Shown here piece by piece: positions 1 through 11,743 of a stretch of 64,000 nt of DNA. The stretch is from Camellia lanceoleosa. Its lineage: Eukaryota > Streptophyta > Magnoliopsida > Ericales > Theaceae. The stretch lies in NCBI GenBank assembly GCA_025200525.1, contig CM045760.1, positions 47,387,932 through 47,451,931 of the forward strand, read 5' to 3'. The translations under genes and the position numbers were made by a program. The notes beneath the pieces were generated by a model. That model ran no database searches. It was given only the letters and a program-made list of their open reading frames with translations, and was not told the origin of the DNA. The stretch's first letter is position 1; each line of letters begins with the position of its first letter.

Positions 1-160
1 GGATAGACCCTATGCAGACCTTAAAACTCACCAAAAAAGGCCTAAAATATGGCTTTGAAACATGCAAATAGGAGCCCCTTTGGAAGGCCAAAAATGCTAG
101 AAAACAAGACAACAAGGGAGAGGGTCACCCCTCTCCTTCTTAGGACCTCAAAACACCATC

Positions 161-196
161 CTCACCACTGAAATCCCTTTGGATTTCAGTGGTGAG
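161..196. repeat. LTR hairpin, perfect 16-bp arms
   Basis: Arms 161-176 and 181-196 (CTCACCACTGAAATCC and its complement) enclose a 4-nt loop. The same hairpin occurs in all five LTR copies of the window. Confidence 0.85.
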
Positions 197-654
197 AAGG
201 CCAATACAAGGTGGTCCCGAAGCTCACAAAAAAGACACAAAAATGAGGCCAAACAAGGCCTAAGAGGGGGTAAACAACCCCAAACACAAAAGTGATCTTA
301 AAAAACTTAAAAAGGAGCTCAAAATAAGACTTTTTTTAGTTTATTACAAAGCTCAAAAATTCTTACAAGTAAGGCTAAAATATGAAGCAAAATAAAGACC
401 AAAAGAGGGTAACGTGTGTTACCCTTGTAGCCAAAAGGGGACAACAGCTTCTTGGTCCAGAAAACCAGTCCCTTAGCCTCTAAAAATGGCTTCCAAGATC
501 CTTAGGTTGATGATGGAGGTGTTAGGCTAAGAGTTGGTGTGCAAAGGGGCCAAGAACTATGGACTTTGGAGCTCAAAGTAGTGAGATATGTATGGTTTTT
601 GCCTTAGCAAAATTTTTGGAACCCTTGCAATGGAAGAGGAGCTCTTATTTTATA

Positions 655-985
655 GAGGAACAAAGGTGCAAGCTTCTCTTAGAAGCTTGAGCAAAGGGGC
701 CAAGCTTCTCTTAGAAGCTTGGAGCAAAAGGGTCAAGCTTCTTGAGGAAGCTAGAGCAAAGGGGTCAAGCTTCCTCAAGAAGCTAAGAAAGGGTCAAGCT
801 TCTCTTAGAAGCTTGGAGCAAAGGGGCCAAGCTTCTTGGAAAAGCTAGGCAAAGGGTTCAAGCTTCTTGGAGAAGCTAAAAAGGTTCAAGCTTCTTCAAG
901 AAGCTAAAACCGAGGGTTCAAAAGGTTCAAGCTTCCTCAAGAAGCTAAAACCAAGGTTTAAAAGGTTCAAACCTCCCCAAGACAG
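655..985. repeat. AAGCTT inverted-repeat minisatellite inside the L1 LTR
   Basis: About nine units of 25-40 bp, each with a small palindrome such as CAAGCTTCTCTTAGAAGCTT, separated by AGCAAAGGGG-type spacers. Each unit can fold into a short hairpin. The repeats generate apparent ORFs on both strands that I do not regard as genes. Confidence 0.8.
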
Positions 986-1313
986 GGTCTCGGCCAGAAA
1001 AAGTGGCCAGTTGACCAAAATTAGTGGTCGGCCGACCAAACATAATGCCGACCGGCCAACACCTTTGGTCGGTAGCAAGAAAACAGGGCCGGTGGCCTCA
1101 AACCATGGCCGGTGAGGTGTGGGGATGGCCAACAAGCTATTTCCCACCCTCAGAAGCAAAACAACAAGTATTTGGTGCAAAACCAAACACAAAACAAATA
1201 AGTCGAGAGATCTTAAGGCAAGGCGTGCGGCCGAAACCTCCGAGAACTCAAGACGAACACAAACATGGATGATCATTGAGTGTTCAAACGATGACGTCCA
1301 GGTCTTGAGGACG

Positions 1314-1415
1314 GTCAAAAATGGGGTGTCTATAGTTGCCTCTCTTTGACAGAACTCGAAAGTCATAACAATGACGAGAGTGAATGTCAAAGCCCAGAGA
1401 CGACCCATTTTTGGC
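1314..1415 (-). promoter_or_regulatory. PPT and LTR junction of L1 within nested inverted repeats
   Basis: The minus-strand polypurine tract is at 1335-1350 (complement of GTTGCCTCTCTTTGAC). Outer arms 1314-1331 and 1398-1415 pair across it, and inner TTTGACA/TGTCAAA arms flank it. The PPT primes plus-strand DNA synthesis in LTR elements. Confidence 0.65.
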
Positions 1416-1634
1416 AAGGCCGAAGACTTAGACAAAGCATACAAGCTACAGACAAAGATATGCGCCCGAGGGCAGGGGCGAAATACAAGAACAATGCACA
1501 AAGCCGAGCATAAATTATGATCATGCAAAGAAAGCTGTAACGAAGCGTAGCAATGCAACAGTTTTAAGCAAGTAGAAACCAAGCTACATTACAATGCAAA
1601 AAAAGATGTAAGAGAATTACTGCAATTCTCACTG

Positions 1635-3355
1635 CGAATATAGTGTGCATGTGTGATAGATACACAAAGCGAACGTGTGATAGATATACAAAGTGAGCAT
1701 GTGTGGTAGATACACAAAGCGAATGTAGTGTGATGGATACACAAAAAAAGTGAACACAAAGTGTGACAGATGCACTAAGTGAACAAGGTATGATAGATAC
1801 ACAAAGCGAGAGTATATGATTGATACACAAAGCGAATGTGATGAGCATAGTGTGATGGACACAAAAAGCGAATGTGTGATAGATACACAAAGTGAGCATG
1901 TGATAGATACACTATATGAAGCAAAATGTGATAGATACAGTAGCTGAGCGCGTGATAGATACACTAAGCGAGTGTGGTGAGCACAGTGTGATAGGCACAA
2001 AGCGAGTGTGTGATAGATACAGTATATGAACAAAGTGTGATTGATACACTAAATGAATGAAGTGAGCAAAGTGTGATGGATACACAAAAGGCAAACACAA
2101 AGTGTGATAGATGCACTAAGTGAACAAGTGTGATGGATACACAATAGGTGAACACGAAGTGTGATCGATGCACTAAGTGAACAAGTGTGATGGATACACT
2201 AAAGGTGAACACAAAGTGTGATAGATGCACTTAGTGAACAAAGTATGATTGATATACTAAATGTGAACACGAAGTGTGATAGATGCACTTAGTGAACAAG
2301 TATGATTGATATACTAAATGTGAACACGAAGTGTGATAGATGCACTTAGTGAACAAGTATGATGGATATACTAAAGGTGAACACGAAGTGTGATAGATGC
2401 ACTTAGTGAACAAGTATGATGGATATACTAAAGGTGAACACGAAGTGTGATAGATGCACTTAGTGAACAAGTATGATAGATATACTAAAGGTGAACACGA
2501 AGTGTGGTAGATGCACTTAGTGAACAATTATGATTGATATACTAAATGTGAACACGAAGTGTGATAGATGCACTTAGTGAACAAGTATGATTGATATACT
2601 AAATGTGAACACGAAGTGTGATAGATGCACTTAGTGAACAAGTATGATTGATATACTAAAGATAATGAAGTGTGATGGATACACTAAAGTAAATGACGTG
2701 TGTGATGGATACACTAAAGTAAATGAAGTGTGTGATGGATACACTAAAGTAAATAAAATGTGTGATGGATACACAAAATGAGAATGTGTGTGATAGATAC
2801 AGAAAAATGAATATGTGCGTGATAGATACACAAAATGAGAATGTGTGTGATAGATACACAAAAGTGAGAATGTGTGTGATAGATACACAAAATGAATGAA
2901 ACGTAATTGATATACTAAGCGAATGAAGTGTGATTGCTACACTAAATGAATGATAGTGTAATTGATACACTAAGCGAATGAAGTGTGATGAAGTGTGATT
3001 GATACACTAAATAAATGAGTGTAATTGATACACTAAGTGAATGAAGTGTGATTGATACACTAAATAAATGAGAGTGTAATTGATACACTAAATAAATGAG
3101 AGTGTAATTGATACACTAAGTGAATGAAGTGTGATTGATACACTAAATGAATGAGAGTGTAATTGATACACTAAGTGAATGAAGTGTGATTGATACACTA
3201 AATAAATGAGAGTGTAATTGATACACTAAGTGAATGAAGTGTGATGGATACACAAAAATAAATGAAGTGTGATTGATACACTAAAGTAAATGAAGAAAGT
3301 GCGATAGATACACTAAGGGTGAATGAGGTGTGATTGATACACTAAATAAATGATC
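1635..3355. repeat. 3' UTR minisatellite of L1 (GTGTGATAGATACAC family)
   Basis: Tandem array of at least three sub-families: about 22-28 bp units around GTGTGATAGATACAC (1635-2100), a regular 57-bp unit (about 2230-2650), and about 27-bp units around GTGTGATTGATACACTAA (2650-3355). The unit core is an imperfect inverted repeat. Minus-strand ORFs across it translate to repeated peptides only because 57 and 27 are multiples of three; I do not treat them as genes. The position next to the 3' LTR matches the hypervariable tandem repeats known from Tat/Ogre 3' UTRs. Confidence 0.9.
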
Positions 3356-4060
3356 TTAAACGGAACTTCTTTGAATGAACCATACAGACAATATCGTGCA
3401 TGAACGGGAAAGAGACGAGATAGGTACAATGCATTACAATGCATGATGCTTAAGGAAAGCAATAAATGGACAAAGCGGCGCTTTAGAAAGCACCTCATGG
3501 GGTGAGTGGCGATGAACTGCTCTACTCTGATGGGGATCTCGCCTCGTGCTCTTCGAACACTTACCTTCAACTTGCAGTACAAAGGGTCTGAAATGCTGAC
3601 AAGGGTTCTTCACGTAGAACACTTTGGATGCTGCCTTTCTTCCTGATCATATTCATAACTTTCCTTATTCTCCAACGGGGTGACAGACTAGGTTGGTTCA
3701 GTATCCAGAATTGAGGTGCATACATGCTATCTCAACCTATGGGGCTTCCATACAAATTTTAAGCCGAGGACATGCCTCTGGATATTTAAACCAGACTTTA
3801 GTCTCGGAAATCCCGAACCTTTGTGTTCTAGATAACAGCCATTCGAACTCTAGTTTCCACCATCGCAGTTGGTCTCCTAGGAACTCATCGCGAACACAGC
3901 CAAGATGCCTCTGGCAGGGAATGGTACTCAGGGAGAGCACTTTTGATCGCCATTCTGGCTTGAAGCAGACTTGATCTTGAGGTAGAGGCACACTCATACA
4001 TCAGAGCATTGGTAAGACCTGAAGGGGTACATGCGAAATGTAATCTCGGAACTTACTAAA
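3356..4060 (-). other. Conserved 3' UTR block of L1, noncoding
   Basis: About 3380-3410 matches the ACAATATCGTGC block found at 17415 in A and 49575 in B. About 3655-3900 matches A at 18536-18790 (shared phrases GGTTGGTTCAGTATCCAGAA and AGACTTTAGTCTCGGAAAT). No coding signal is convincing. Confidence 0.6.
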
Positions 4061-7000
4061 GTTGAAACAAACTCAGATACCCGACATTTTCCCTCTTTTC
4101 TTTTGCTTTGCAGTCTGGAACCTATATAGCTTCAGATAGGTCCTGGTTTTACTGTTCCCACATGACCCGGGTTGAACCCTGCGGTTTTTGAAAGAACAAA
4201 TTCTTGTTTTGCACAAATGTGGAGAACGGCACGGCACTCTGAGTACAAAACGATTTTTTGAAATTGAGAGTGAGAATAAGTTCTCAACTAGGTATTGAGC
4301 CTACGACTGAACACAGCACACCACGACTCAACAACAAAGAGAAAGACAAGGTAAGACGACCTAAACACAAACACAGACACTTGAAATGACTCAAAACAAG
4401 AATCGAGACAAACAAAATGACTGACATGACACACAGACGTGTTCCAATGGCAAGAGACCTCTTAGTGCACAAGGAGCCAGTTTCTTCGGGTATCATTCCC
4501 CACCCTTTCTTATTTGTGATTCTCACATCACTCGGCTCTCAAGCTCGGTTTTTCTGAAAAAGCCCTTTTCCTCACTTTTTCTCTCAGCGCACATCTCTCT
4601 ATTCTTCAATCTCTCATTTTTTATCCCTCCCCTGGGTGGTTGATGGATAAACAAGAAATTATGGGCTCTTATCCCTAGCTTGCCGCTAGATTCTTTTTCT
4701 TCCGCTCACAACTAGTGAGTTCCTCCCACAGAGGGGTTGTGCTACAACTGGGTGTATAGCAAATCTGTAGTTGACATCGGTTGATGATGCTCTGCTGGGG
4801 AGTTTGGACGTGATCAGATCTATCCAGATGATGGAGTGGAATATCTTACCCCATTCCAGTTCGTGCTTCGCACTTGGCTTGATACCTCGTTGCTTGAAGG
4901 ATGTGAGAGCTTTCTGCCCTTTACTGACAGCTTCAGCTGTGCCCTTTCTGGCAGGTAGAGTGCCCTTCTTGGCAAGTATGGTGCCCTTTCTGCCAAATGC
5001 ATTGACAACAGGGAAAAGACAGGAAGCCTGACTTAACTGTGCCCCTAGTTCATCATTTTGACCATTTTTTGTTTTGGTTTTCTACTAAAACAATTTTGAT
5101 CAGCATAAGAGTTTGATTAACATGCTTTTTCAACTTTCTGATTTAAAATCATGCAAGTTAGGTTATGAGCACTGAAAATTTTCCTTTTTTGGGTCCAAGA
5201 AAAAGGTTCAGTTTTGGAAAAAATGAAATAATTTTCGAGAAAATTAGTCAACCTTAGTAAAAATTCTTAAAAACTATTTTTGCAAATGGCCAATGCTCAA
5301 CAAGCACGGAACCTACTCTTGAGATGCACAACCTCGAATTTGGAGGAAAATTGCCCCTTGCTCGAAGAGAGCTGTATGGCAACATAAAGTTTCCCCTTGT
5401 TTGAACGGTACTGCAGTGCATTGAATGGCAATGGAAAGTTGCCCCTTGTTTGGATAGCGCCGTGGCACACTGCAATCAATCCTCAGAGTGACGATCACAA
5501 CCGAACTCTTGGATACAGAGAAGGCAAAGACAATCAAAACCATTACATGGACACAATCGATTTTAGAGGTGTTTGTGGCTGAACTTCAGAATGAAGTTGC
5601 TTACGTATCCCAAACATGGGAATCAAGCCTTACGTAGTTCAGGGGTAAGGTACACTCGGGTATTTTCGCTCTCCTTTTTGCGCTCTAATTTTCGCCAAGG
5701 CCGCCCTTTCTGGGTTTTCAACCTTGCGAGCTGTGTTTTTTTTTGCATTTTTTTTTTGTTCTTTTTGTTCTTTTTCTTGCTCTAACTTTTGACTGGGTCG
5801 CCCTTCCGGGTTTTCGGCCCAGGGAGCCTCTCAAGGGTAAAAGTGTAGCTTTGTCCATGCGTCCATGCCAAATGGTCTTGAGATCCTGAAGTCATTTGAA
5901 TCCAGGAGAATGGCTGCTGTTTGCTGACGATGCAGAAGTCTATCCAATGGGGGCTGAATTTGCCCCTAGTGTTGTGGATAGGAACTCGGTTGTCCTTCAG
6001 CAATGTCTTCTTCTTTCTTCCCTTCTGGGATTTGGCATTTTTGTTGATCTTCATTAGCTTGAGAAACATCCCAATTTTTTTGACTCGTCGAGCACCTTTG
6101 ACACTTTTGTCCCTAGTTCGAGGGGTGCTTCTGCACTAGTTTTGCAAGCTTCTTTTGACGACATCTGATCTTCTTGATCTGGCTTTTCTTGCCCCTAGTT
6201 CACGGGCTGCTTTGAATCTGGCCACATAGGCCTCACATCATGATTGGCCTTGGAACATTCTGAATCCAAGTTCGACGTTTGAAATCAAAAGGGGTCGAGT
6301 CTCGAGGCTGAGAGCGATCCTAAGCTGCACAATCTCAAGAGCGATTCCACACAGGTCTTCACAAGACCGCGCAAAACATTTTGTTTTTGAAATTTTTACT
6401 GGCGAAAAAATCGTCATACCAAGATAGTGTGGAACCAATCTGGATCAAGCCAGGGTCCTTCTCAGTACTCATATTAACAAACATGATTTCATTCATTAAG
6501 GGCTTAGCACGCGTCTCTTTCTCTCAATTGATCAAACTTTGCAAAACCTGAGAAATTCCTCCCTCTTTGTTTTCACCGCAGTGTTCAAAAAGTTTTGAAA
6601 AACTTAGGTCAATGCAATGGCTTCAAGGCACAGAAAAGACAAAGTTTTTAGTCAAATACCGCCACCTCATTCAGAACTTCTGGCACAACTGGCATACGGC
6701 AGAAGCAAACACAAGAGTGTGAAAAAATCATTGCTGTTCCATTCAAAACTGTTGGCACAACTGGCTCCAAGGCAGAAACAGACTCAAAAGAAAACGAAAA
6801 GACAAACACAAAACAAAATAGTGAAATCTGAGGTAACATCCCCAGAATCACTCGACTCCTATACAACAGGACTGACTCGATACGCCAAGACAGACCCCAA
6901 CTGACTCAGTATGAAAAGACTGACTCAAAACAAAGAGATAGACTCAAAACAAAACAACAGAACTGACTCAACACATAAGTCAGAAACTACAAAACTAGCA

Positions 7001-7137
7001 TTCGCAAATGCTCAAAACAGTGCGTGCCAAACGCTACATCCGTAATAAACTGAGCGCCATCCGCTGGTGGTTCATCCCCTAATCACATAATCACATTATC
7101 CCCCACAAGTTCACTGATCCAATGACGATAGACTTTG
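4061..7137 (-). other. Noncoding spacer of L1 between Gag and 3' UTR
   Basis: Colinear with the spacers of L2, A, B and C. Landmarks are a CTACGTA-type hairpin (5602-5637), GGGGCAAC-type PPT-like hairpins (about 5390-5450), a pyrimidine-rich tract bracketed by approximately 50-bp direct repeats (5672-5827), and a cluster of TGACTCA motifs (6850-6980). It lies where pol would lie in an autonomous element, but I recognise no pol motif in any frame. Confidence 0.6.
5672..5827. repeat. Pyrimidine tract flanked by approximately 50-bp direct repeats (L1)
   Basis: Two imperfect direct repeats, each with CTCTAACTTTTG or similar and a GGTTTTC motif, bracket a T-rich tract at about 5730-5777. The same arrangement is found in all five spacers. 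Confidence 0.7.
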
Positions 7138-8510
7138 TTAGACTGGTGCGGTAATGACCTTGTTGTCAAACAAATCTTGTACATCATGGCGCAGACGAAA
7201 GCAGCTATCGGTCTCATGACCGGTTTGTTGATGGTACACACAGTACTTAGTCTGGTCATGCTTTGGAGGGAGTGGGTCAGGTAAAGGCCGTTGTTCCAAT
7301 AGTTTCAGATGTCCTTTCTGGATTAAGACCGCTAGAGCCTTTGACAAAGGCATATAAAGTGGGGTAAAAACCCTCTTGACTCGAGGTGGATATTTGGTTT
7401 TTTGTGAGCTACTTCCGGACGCACCGATAAATGGGGTAGCTTTTTTTGATGTGGTGGTGGTGACTATGCCCACTTCAGGAGATCTTGCAGCTGCATCACC
7501 ACTGGTGGTCGCATTTGAACTGCAGGAAAACGCCCGCCTAGGTTTCTCTTTCTCCTGGTCAATAAGGCCCTGCTTTATGGCATCCTCGATCTGTACTCCC
7601 ATCTCATGCAAATCTGAAAAGGTAGGGAAGGGAAGCACGATCATTTTTTGCATTAGTTTGGGTTGGAGGTTGCGTACAACCATCCGTATTTGATCCTTAT
7701 CTGTTGGCCTAATGGTCATCGTTGAGGCCTTGGCCCTCCAGTGGGCTACGAATTCAAAAAAGTTCTCCTTAGGCTCCTGCCTTGTCGTCTCAAGATCACG
7801 GGTCGTAATCTCGATTTGCGTATTATACGAGTATTGTGCAACGAAGGCCTCGACCATCTCATCCCAATTCCTCTTGACATCGTCTTCCAATTTTGCATAC
7901 CAGATGGCCGCCACACCCGACAGGGTCCGGCCGAATAATGAAATCTTCTGTAGTCTGGTGAGGCCCATCGGCCGTAGTATGTCTGAGAACAACCGTAGAT
8001 TTGCCATGGGATTCCCGGATCTGTCAAAGCGGTCAATTTGTGGCATCTTGAACCTATCCGGCAATGTCATAACTGCGTCAGTGTACCTATCCTCAATGTC
8101 CGAGATGGACTTTACACCTTGAGATTTCTTGAACAGCTTTTCAAGCTTGCTCACTTTTAATGCCATGGGTCCACCTCGAACTTGAAGGGAGAGTCTGGTT
8201 GATTGACAAGCGTAGGTGCCTTGGATAGTTGAGGTAGAATCGGGGGCGGAGCCAGCCCTGTTGGGATGTCTATATCCTCCTGGACATTCTGGACATTTGC
8301 CGTCTCCCCGAGTATTGGAACTCTTGGTGGGGGAGGAGCTTGGTGTGAAGCTGATGCTCCGGCTTGCTGCTGTAGCCGGGTAATTAGCTCTGCCTATTGG
8401 GCCATGACGGCGGCTTGCTGTTTGGCAAATTCTGCTTGACGAGCAGCGTCCTCCTGCATGGTTCTCATGCTCTCCTGGAGCGGACGGATCATTTCTTCGA
8501 TTCCTGCCAT
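7138..8510 (-). pseudogene. gag: Ty3/gypsy Gag pseudogene of L1 (capsid-like core plus zinc knuckle)
   Basis: Gag forms the particle that packages element RNA. The longest intact piece is 342 aa (8166-7138). Residues about 75-180 carry a retrotransposon Gag core (FGRTLSGVAAIWY at 78-90, then WDEMVEAFVAQY and EFVAHWRAKA), followed by a Ser/Thr-rich linker. A variant knuckle C309-x2-H312-x4-H317-x4-C322 follows, with His replacing the second Cys of a usual CCHC. Upstream, a coiled-coil-like segment from a Met at 8510 (MAGIEEMIRPLQESMRTMQE) belongs to the same protein, but a TAG near 8392 and a one-base frameshift just before 8166 separate it. L2 has two knuckle modules; L1 has one, apparently fused, and ends soon after. 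No protease follows. Family assignment is secure; the exact start is inferred. Confidence 0.85.
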
Positions 8511-9097
8511 ACTGCCTTGATCTAACCGATCTATCGGTATATCTGTCTCTGTGGTAAAAGTAGATATCTTAACCCAATTGCACACAGGTGAGATGGATAA
8601 TGACTGCTGATCCGAAGACTGTTGAATTGATGATCTGTGCCTGACTAGCCTTTTTACCCTACCTCTGGCAAAGGAATATGGATTGCCCTTGAACTGAATC
8701 TCTGACCTGACAAAGTCTATCAGCACAAGTCCGATGAACCTCGGGGGATATTGGAGCCCTCTGAAGCTATGGTTCCCTGACTACCTAGCAAAAGAGAAAA
8801 CATGCAACATTTCAGCCCAATTTCGCCAAAATAGATATGAGCATAACAGGATGATTGTGCCCTCCACTGAATTCTGCCTGTAAACTACTACTCTCAGGTA
8901 AAACTGATTCCCTAAATACTAATGCCCTCAGGCCTGATACCCAGACTTGCAAACTGATACATGCATTCCAGTAGAGACGCACTCTAAAAGCACATAATAA
9001 GCAAGTGAGAGCCAAAACACCCCTATGTTGGAGTAGGGTTTCCCTGTCCTATTTTGTCAGAAGCTAGGGTTTCACTACGCACACAGCGTTTTAAAAC
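8511..9097 (-). other. 5' leader of L1
   Basis: Matches the leaders of A (28449-29155) and L2 (33988-34654), for example GGGTTTCCCTGTCCTATTTT and CTAGGGTTTCACTA. The match stops at about 9097, before the PBS, so the leader is truncated. No gene is seen. Confidence 0.6.
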
Positions 9098-10225
9098 ACT
9101 CCGGCACTCAATCTCTTTTTCTTTGAAAAAGATCTTTTCTCACTTTTTCTCTTAGCGCACATCTCTTGATTCTTCAATCTCTCTTCTTTTTTATCCCTCC
9201 CCCTGGGTGGTTGATGGATAAACAGGAAATCGTGGGCTTGTGCCCCTGGCATTCTGCTAGATTCTCTTTCTTTCACTCACAACTAGTGAGCTCTCCCACA
9301 AAGGGGTTGCGCTACAACTGGATGTGCAGCAGATCTCCAATCGACATTGATTGATGATGCCCTTGGCTTGGCTTGAATGTGATCAGACCTGTCCAGATGA
9401 GGGAGTGGAATACCCTGCTCCATTCTAGCTTGTGCTTCGCACTTGGTTTGATACCTCGTTGCTTGGAGGTCGAGAGAGCTTTCGGCCTTCTGTTGTTAGC
9501 TTCAGTTGTGCCCTTTTCTGGTGAATATGGTGCCATTTTTCCGGCAAGTACGGTGCCCTTTCTGGCAAGTATGTTGACAACGGGGAAAAGACGGAAAACC
9601 TGACTCAACTGTGCCCCTAGTTCATCATTTTGACCATTTTTTGTTTTGACTTTCTGCTAAAACAATTTTGACCAAAATGAAAGTTAGATTAACATGCTTG
9701 TTCAATTTTCTGATTCAAAATCATGCAAGTTAGGCCATGAGGACTGAAAATTTTCCTTTTTGGGGTCCAAGAAATGGTCCAGTTTTGGAAAAAATGGGAT
9801 AATTTTTGAGAAAATTAATCAATCTCATTAAAAAAAAAATCCCAAAAACTGTTTTTGCAAATGCCCACTGCTCGACCAACACGAAATTTACTCTTGAGAT
9901 GCACAACCTCAGATCCAAAACAATGGAAAATTGCACCTTGTCTGAACAGCGCCGCATGGTAACAAATCCAGCAACGGAAAGTTGCCCCTTGTCTGAATGG
10001 CACCACAACGCACTGGAATCAGTCTTCAAAGTGAAGATCACAACCGAACTCTTAGATACAGAAATGACAAAGATGACCCGTTCAATCTCATGCATGGGAC
10101 CGTTGAATTTGAAGTGTTTACTACTGGACTTCAGAATGAAGTTGCCTACGTATCCCACAAATGAGAATCAAGCCTTACGTAGTTCGGGGTTAAGGTACAC
10201 TCGGGTATTAACCTCTCCTTTTGCG

Positions 10226-10448
10226 CTCTAACTTTTGCCAAGGCCGCCCTTCTGGGTTTTCAACCTTGCGAGCTCTGTTTTTCTTTTCTTTTCTTTTCAT
10301 TTCTTTTTTTTTTCTTCTTTCTTTTTCTCTTTTCTTTTCTTCTTTTTTTTTTCTTTTTCTTTTCATATTTTCATTTTCTTTTCATTTTTTCATTTCTCTG
10401 CCCTAACTTTTGCCTAGGTCGCCCTTCCGGGTTTTCAACCCAGCGAGC
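10226..10448. repeat. Pyrimidine tract flanked by direct repeats (L2)
   Basis: A T/C-rich tract (about 10277-10398) lies between two imperfect direct repeats carrying CTAACTTTTGCC and GGGTTTTCAACC. It gives rise to Phe/Ser-rich spurious ORFs. Confidence 0.75.
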
Positions 10449-11743
10449 CTTTCAAGGGTAGAGAAGTTCAACTTGTCCATGTTGATTGGTTTTGAGATCT
10501 GAAAGCTATCTGAATCCAGGAGAATGGCTGATGTTCACTGATGATGTAGGAGCCCATCCAATGGGGTTTCAATTTGCCCCTAGTGTAGTGGATAGCAGCT
10601 CGATTGTCCTCCAGCAAAATTTTTCTTCTTTTAGCTGCTCGAATTTGGCTTTTTAACCTGTCTTCAATAGCTTGAGAAATGTCTCATCTTTGACTCTTCG
10701 AGCACATCTGACATTTTTGCCCCTAGTTCAAGGGTTTCTTCCGATCTAGCTTTGCAAGCTTCATTTGATGACATCTAATCTTCTTGATCTGGCCTTCTTG
10801 CCCCTAGTTCAAGGGCTGCTTCAAATCTGGCCTGCAGGCCTCCTTTGATGTCACATGACCTTATTGCCTCTAGTTCATGGGCTGCTTCAAATCTGGCCAT
10901 ACAAGCCTCCCATTGGTTGATAGTTGAACATTCTGAATTCAAGTTCAAGGTTTGAAAGCAAAGGGGTCGGGTTTCGAGGCCGAGAGTGATCCTATACTGC
11001 ACAATCTCAAGACCGATTCCATACATGTCTTCGTAAGACCACGCAAAACATTTTTGAAATCTTTTAAGAAAGCGACTAGTTGCTTGCGTTGAAGACAATA
11101 TAGAACCAATTTGGATCAAGCTAGGATCCTTCCCAGTACTCACATTAATAAACATGATCTCATTCATTAAGGGCTTAGCATGCCTCTCTTTCTCTCAATT
11201 GATCAAATTTTTGCAAATCCCGAGGAATTCCTCCCTCTTTGTTTTCATCACAGTGTTGAAAAAGTTTTGAAAAACTTAGGTCAATGCAATGATTTCAAGG
11301 CACAGAAAAGTAGGTGAAAAGCACCGCCGTTTCATTTAGATCTTCTGGCACAACTGGCTCAATGGCAAAAACGGACGCAAAAGGGTGAAAATTACTGTTG
11401 TTTCATTCAGAACTTTTGGAGCAACTGGTTCCATGGCAAAAACAGACTCAAAAGAAAGAGTGTAAAAGACAAACGCAAAACAAGAAAATGATGCCCGAGG
11501 TAACACTCATAAAATCACCTGACTCCAACATAACAGCACTGACTCGATACAACAAGACAGACTCAACTGATTCAATACAAAAAGACTGACTCAATACAAC
11601 ACAAAAAGACTGACCCAACACCCAAGTTAGAAAGTAAAATAACCAACATTTGCACATTGCTCAAAACAGTGCGTGCTATCTCCACATCTGGAGTAAACTG
11701 AACACCATCAACAGGTGGTTCATCCCCCGATCATATAATCACA

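Larger units (their letters stand above)
1..1334 (-). mobile_element. Partial LTR of old minus-strand element L1 (3' LTR, 5' portion)
   Basis: On the minus strand this is the first 1.33 kb of an LTR; the rest lies left of the window. The right edge carries the same terminal sequence as the other LTRs here (GGTCAAAAATGGGGTGTCTA, with the final CA decayed to TA), followed by the PPT complement. It shares with the other LTRs the 16-bp-arm hairpin, the GCCGACCGGC-type module near 1013-1112 and the terminal block, but is clearly diverged from them, so it is an older family member. A block of AAGCTT-containing repeats at 655-985 is peculiar to this copy. No gene is supported here; short ORFs in the repeat block are by-products. 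Confidence 0.8.
1335..9097 (-). mobile_element. Internal region of element L1 (Gag-bearing, no PMD gene, no pol)
   Basis: Read on the minus strand this is 5' leader (9097-8511), Gag pseudogene (8510-7138), noncoding spacer (about 7137-4060), a conserved 3' UTR block (about 4060-3600), a minisatellite (3355-1635) and the PPT. It aligns by eye with the spacer and 3' UTR of element A but lacks the roughly 6 kb holding A's PMD gene and 18.8-20.3 kb repeats. I see no protease, reverse transcriptase or integrase. The 5' LTR is missing: near 9097 the leader runs abruptly into the spacer of L2. Confidence 0.7.

Noticed and set aside
1564..2970. Series of minus-strand ORFs with repeated Tyr-Leu-Ser-His type peptides
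   Set aside because: By-products of the 57-bp and 27-bp minisatellite in the 3' UTR of L1.
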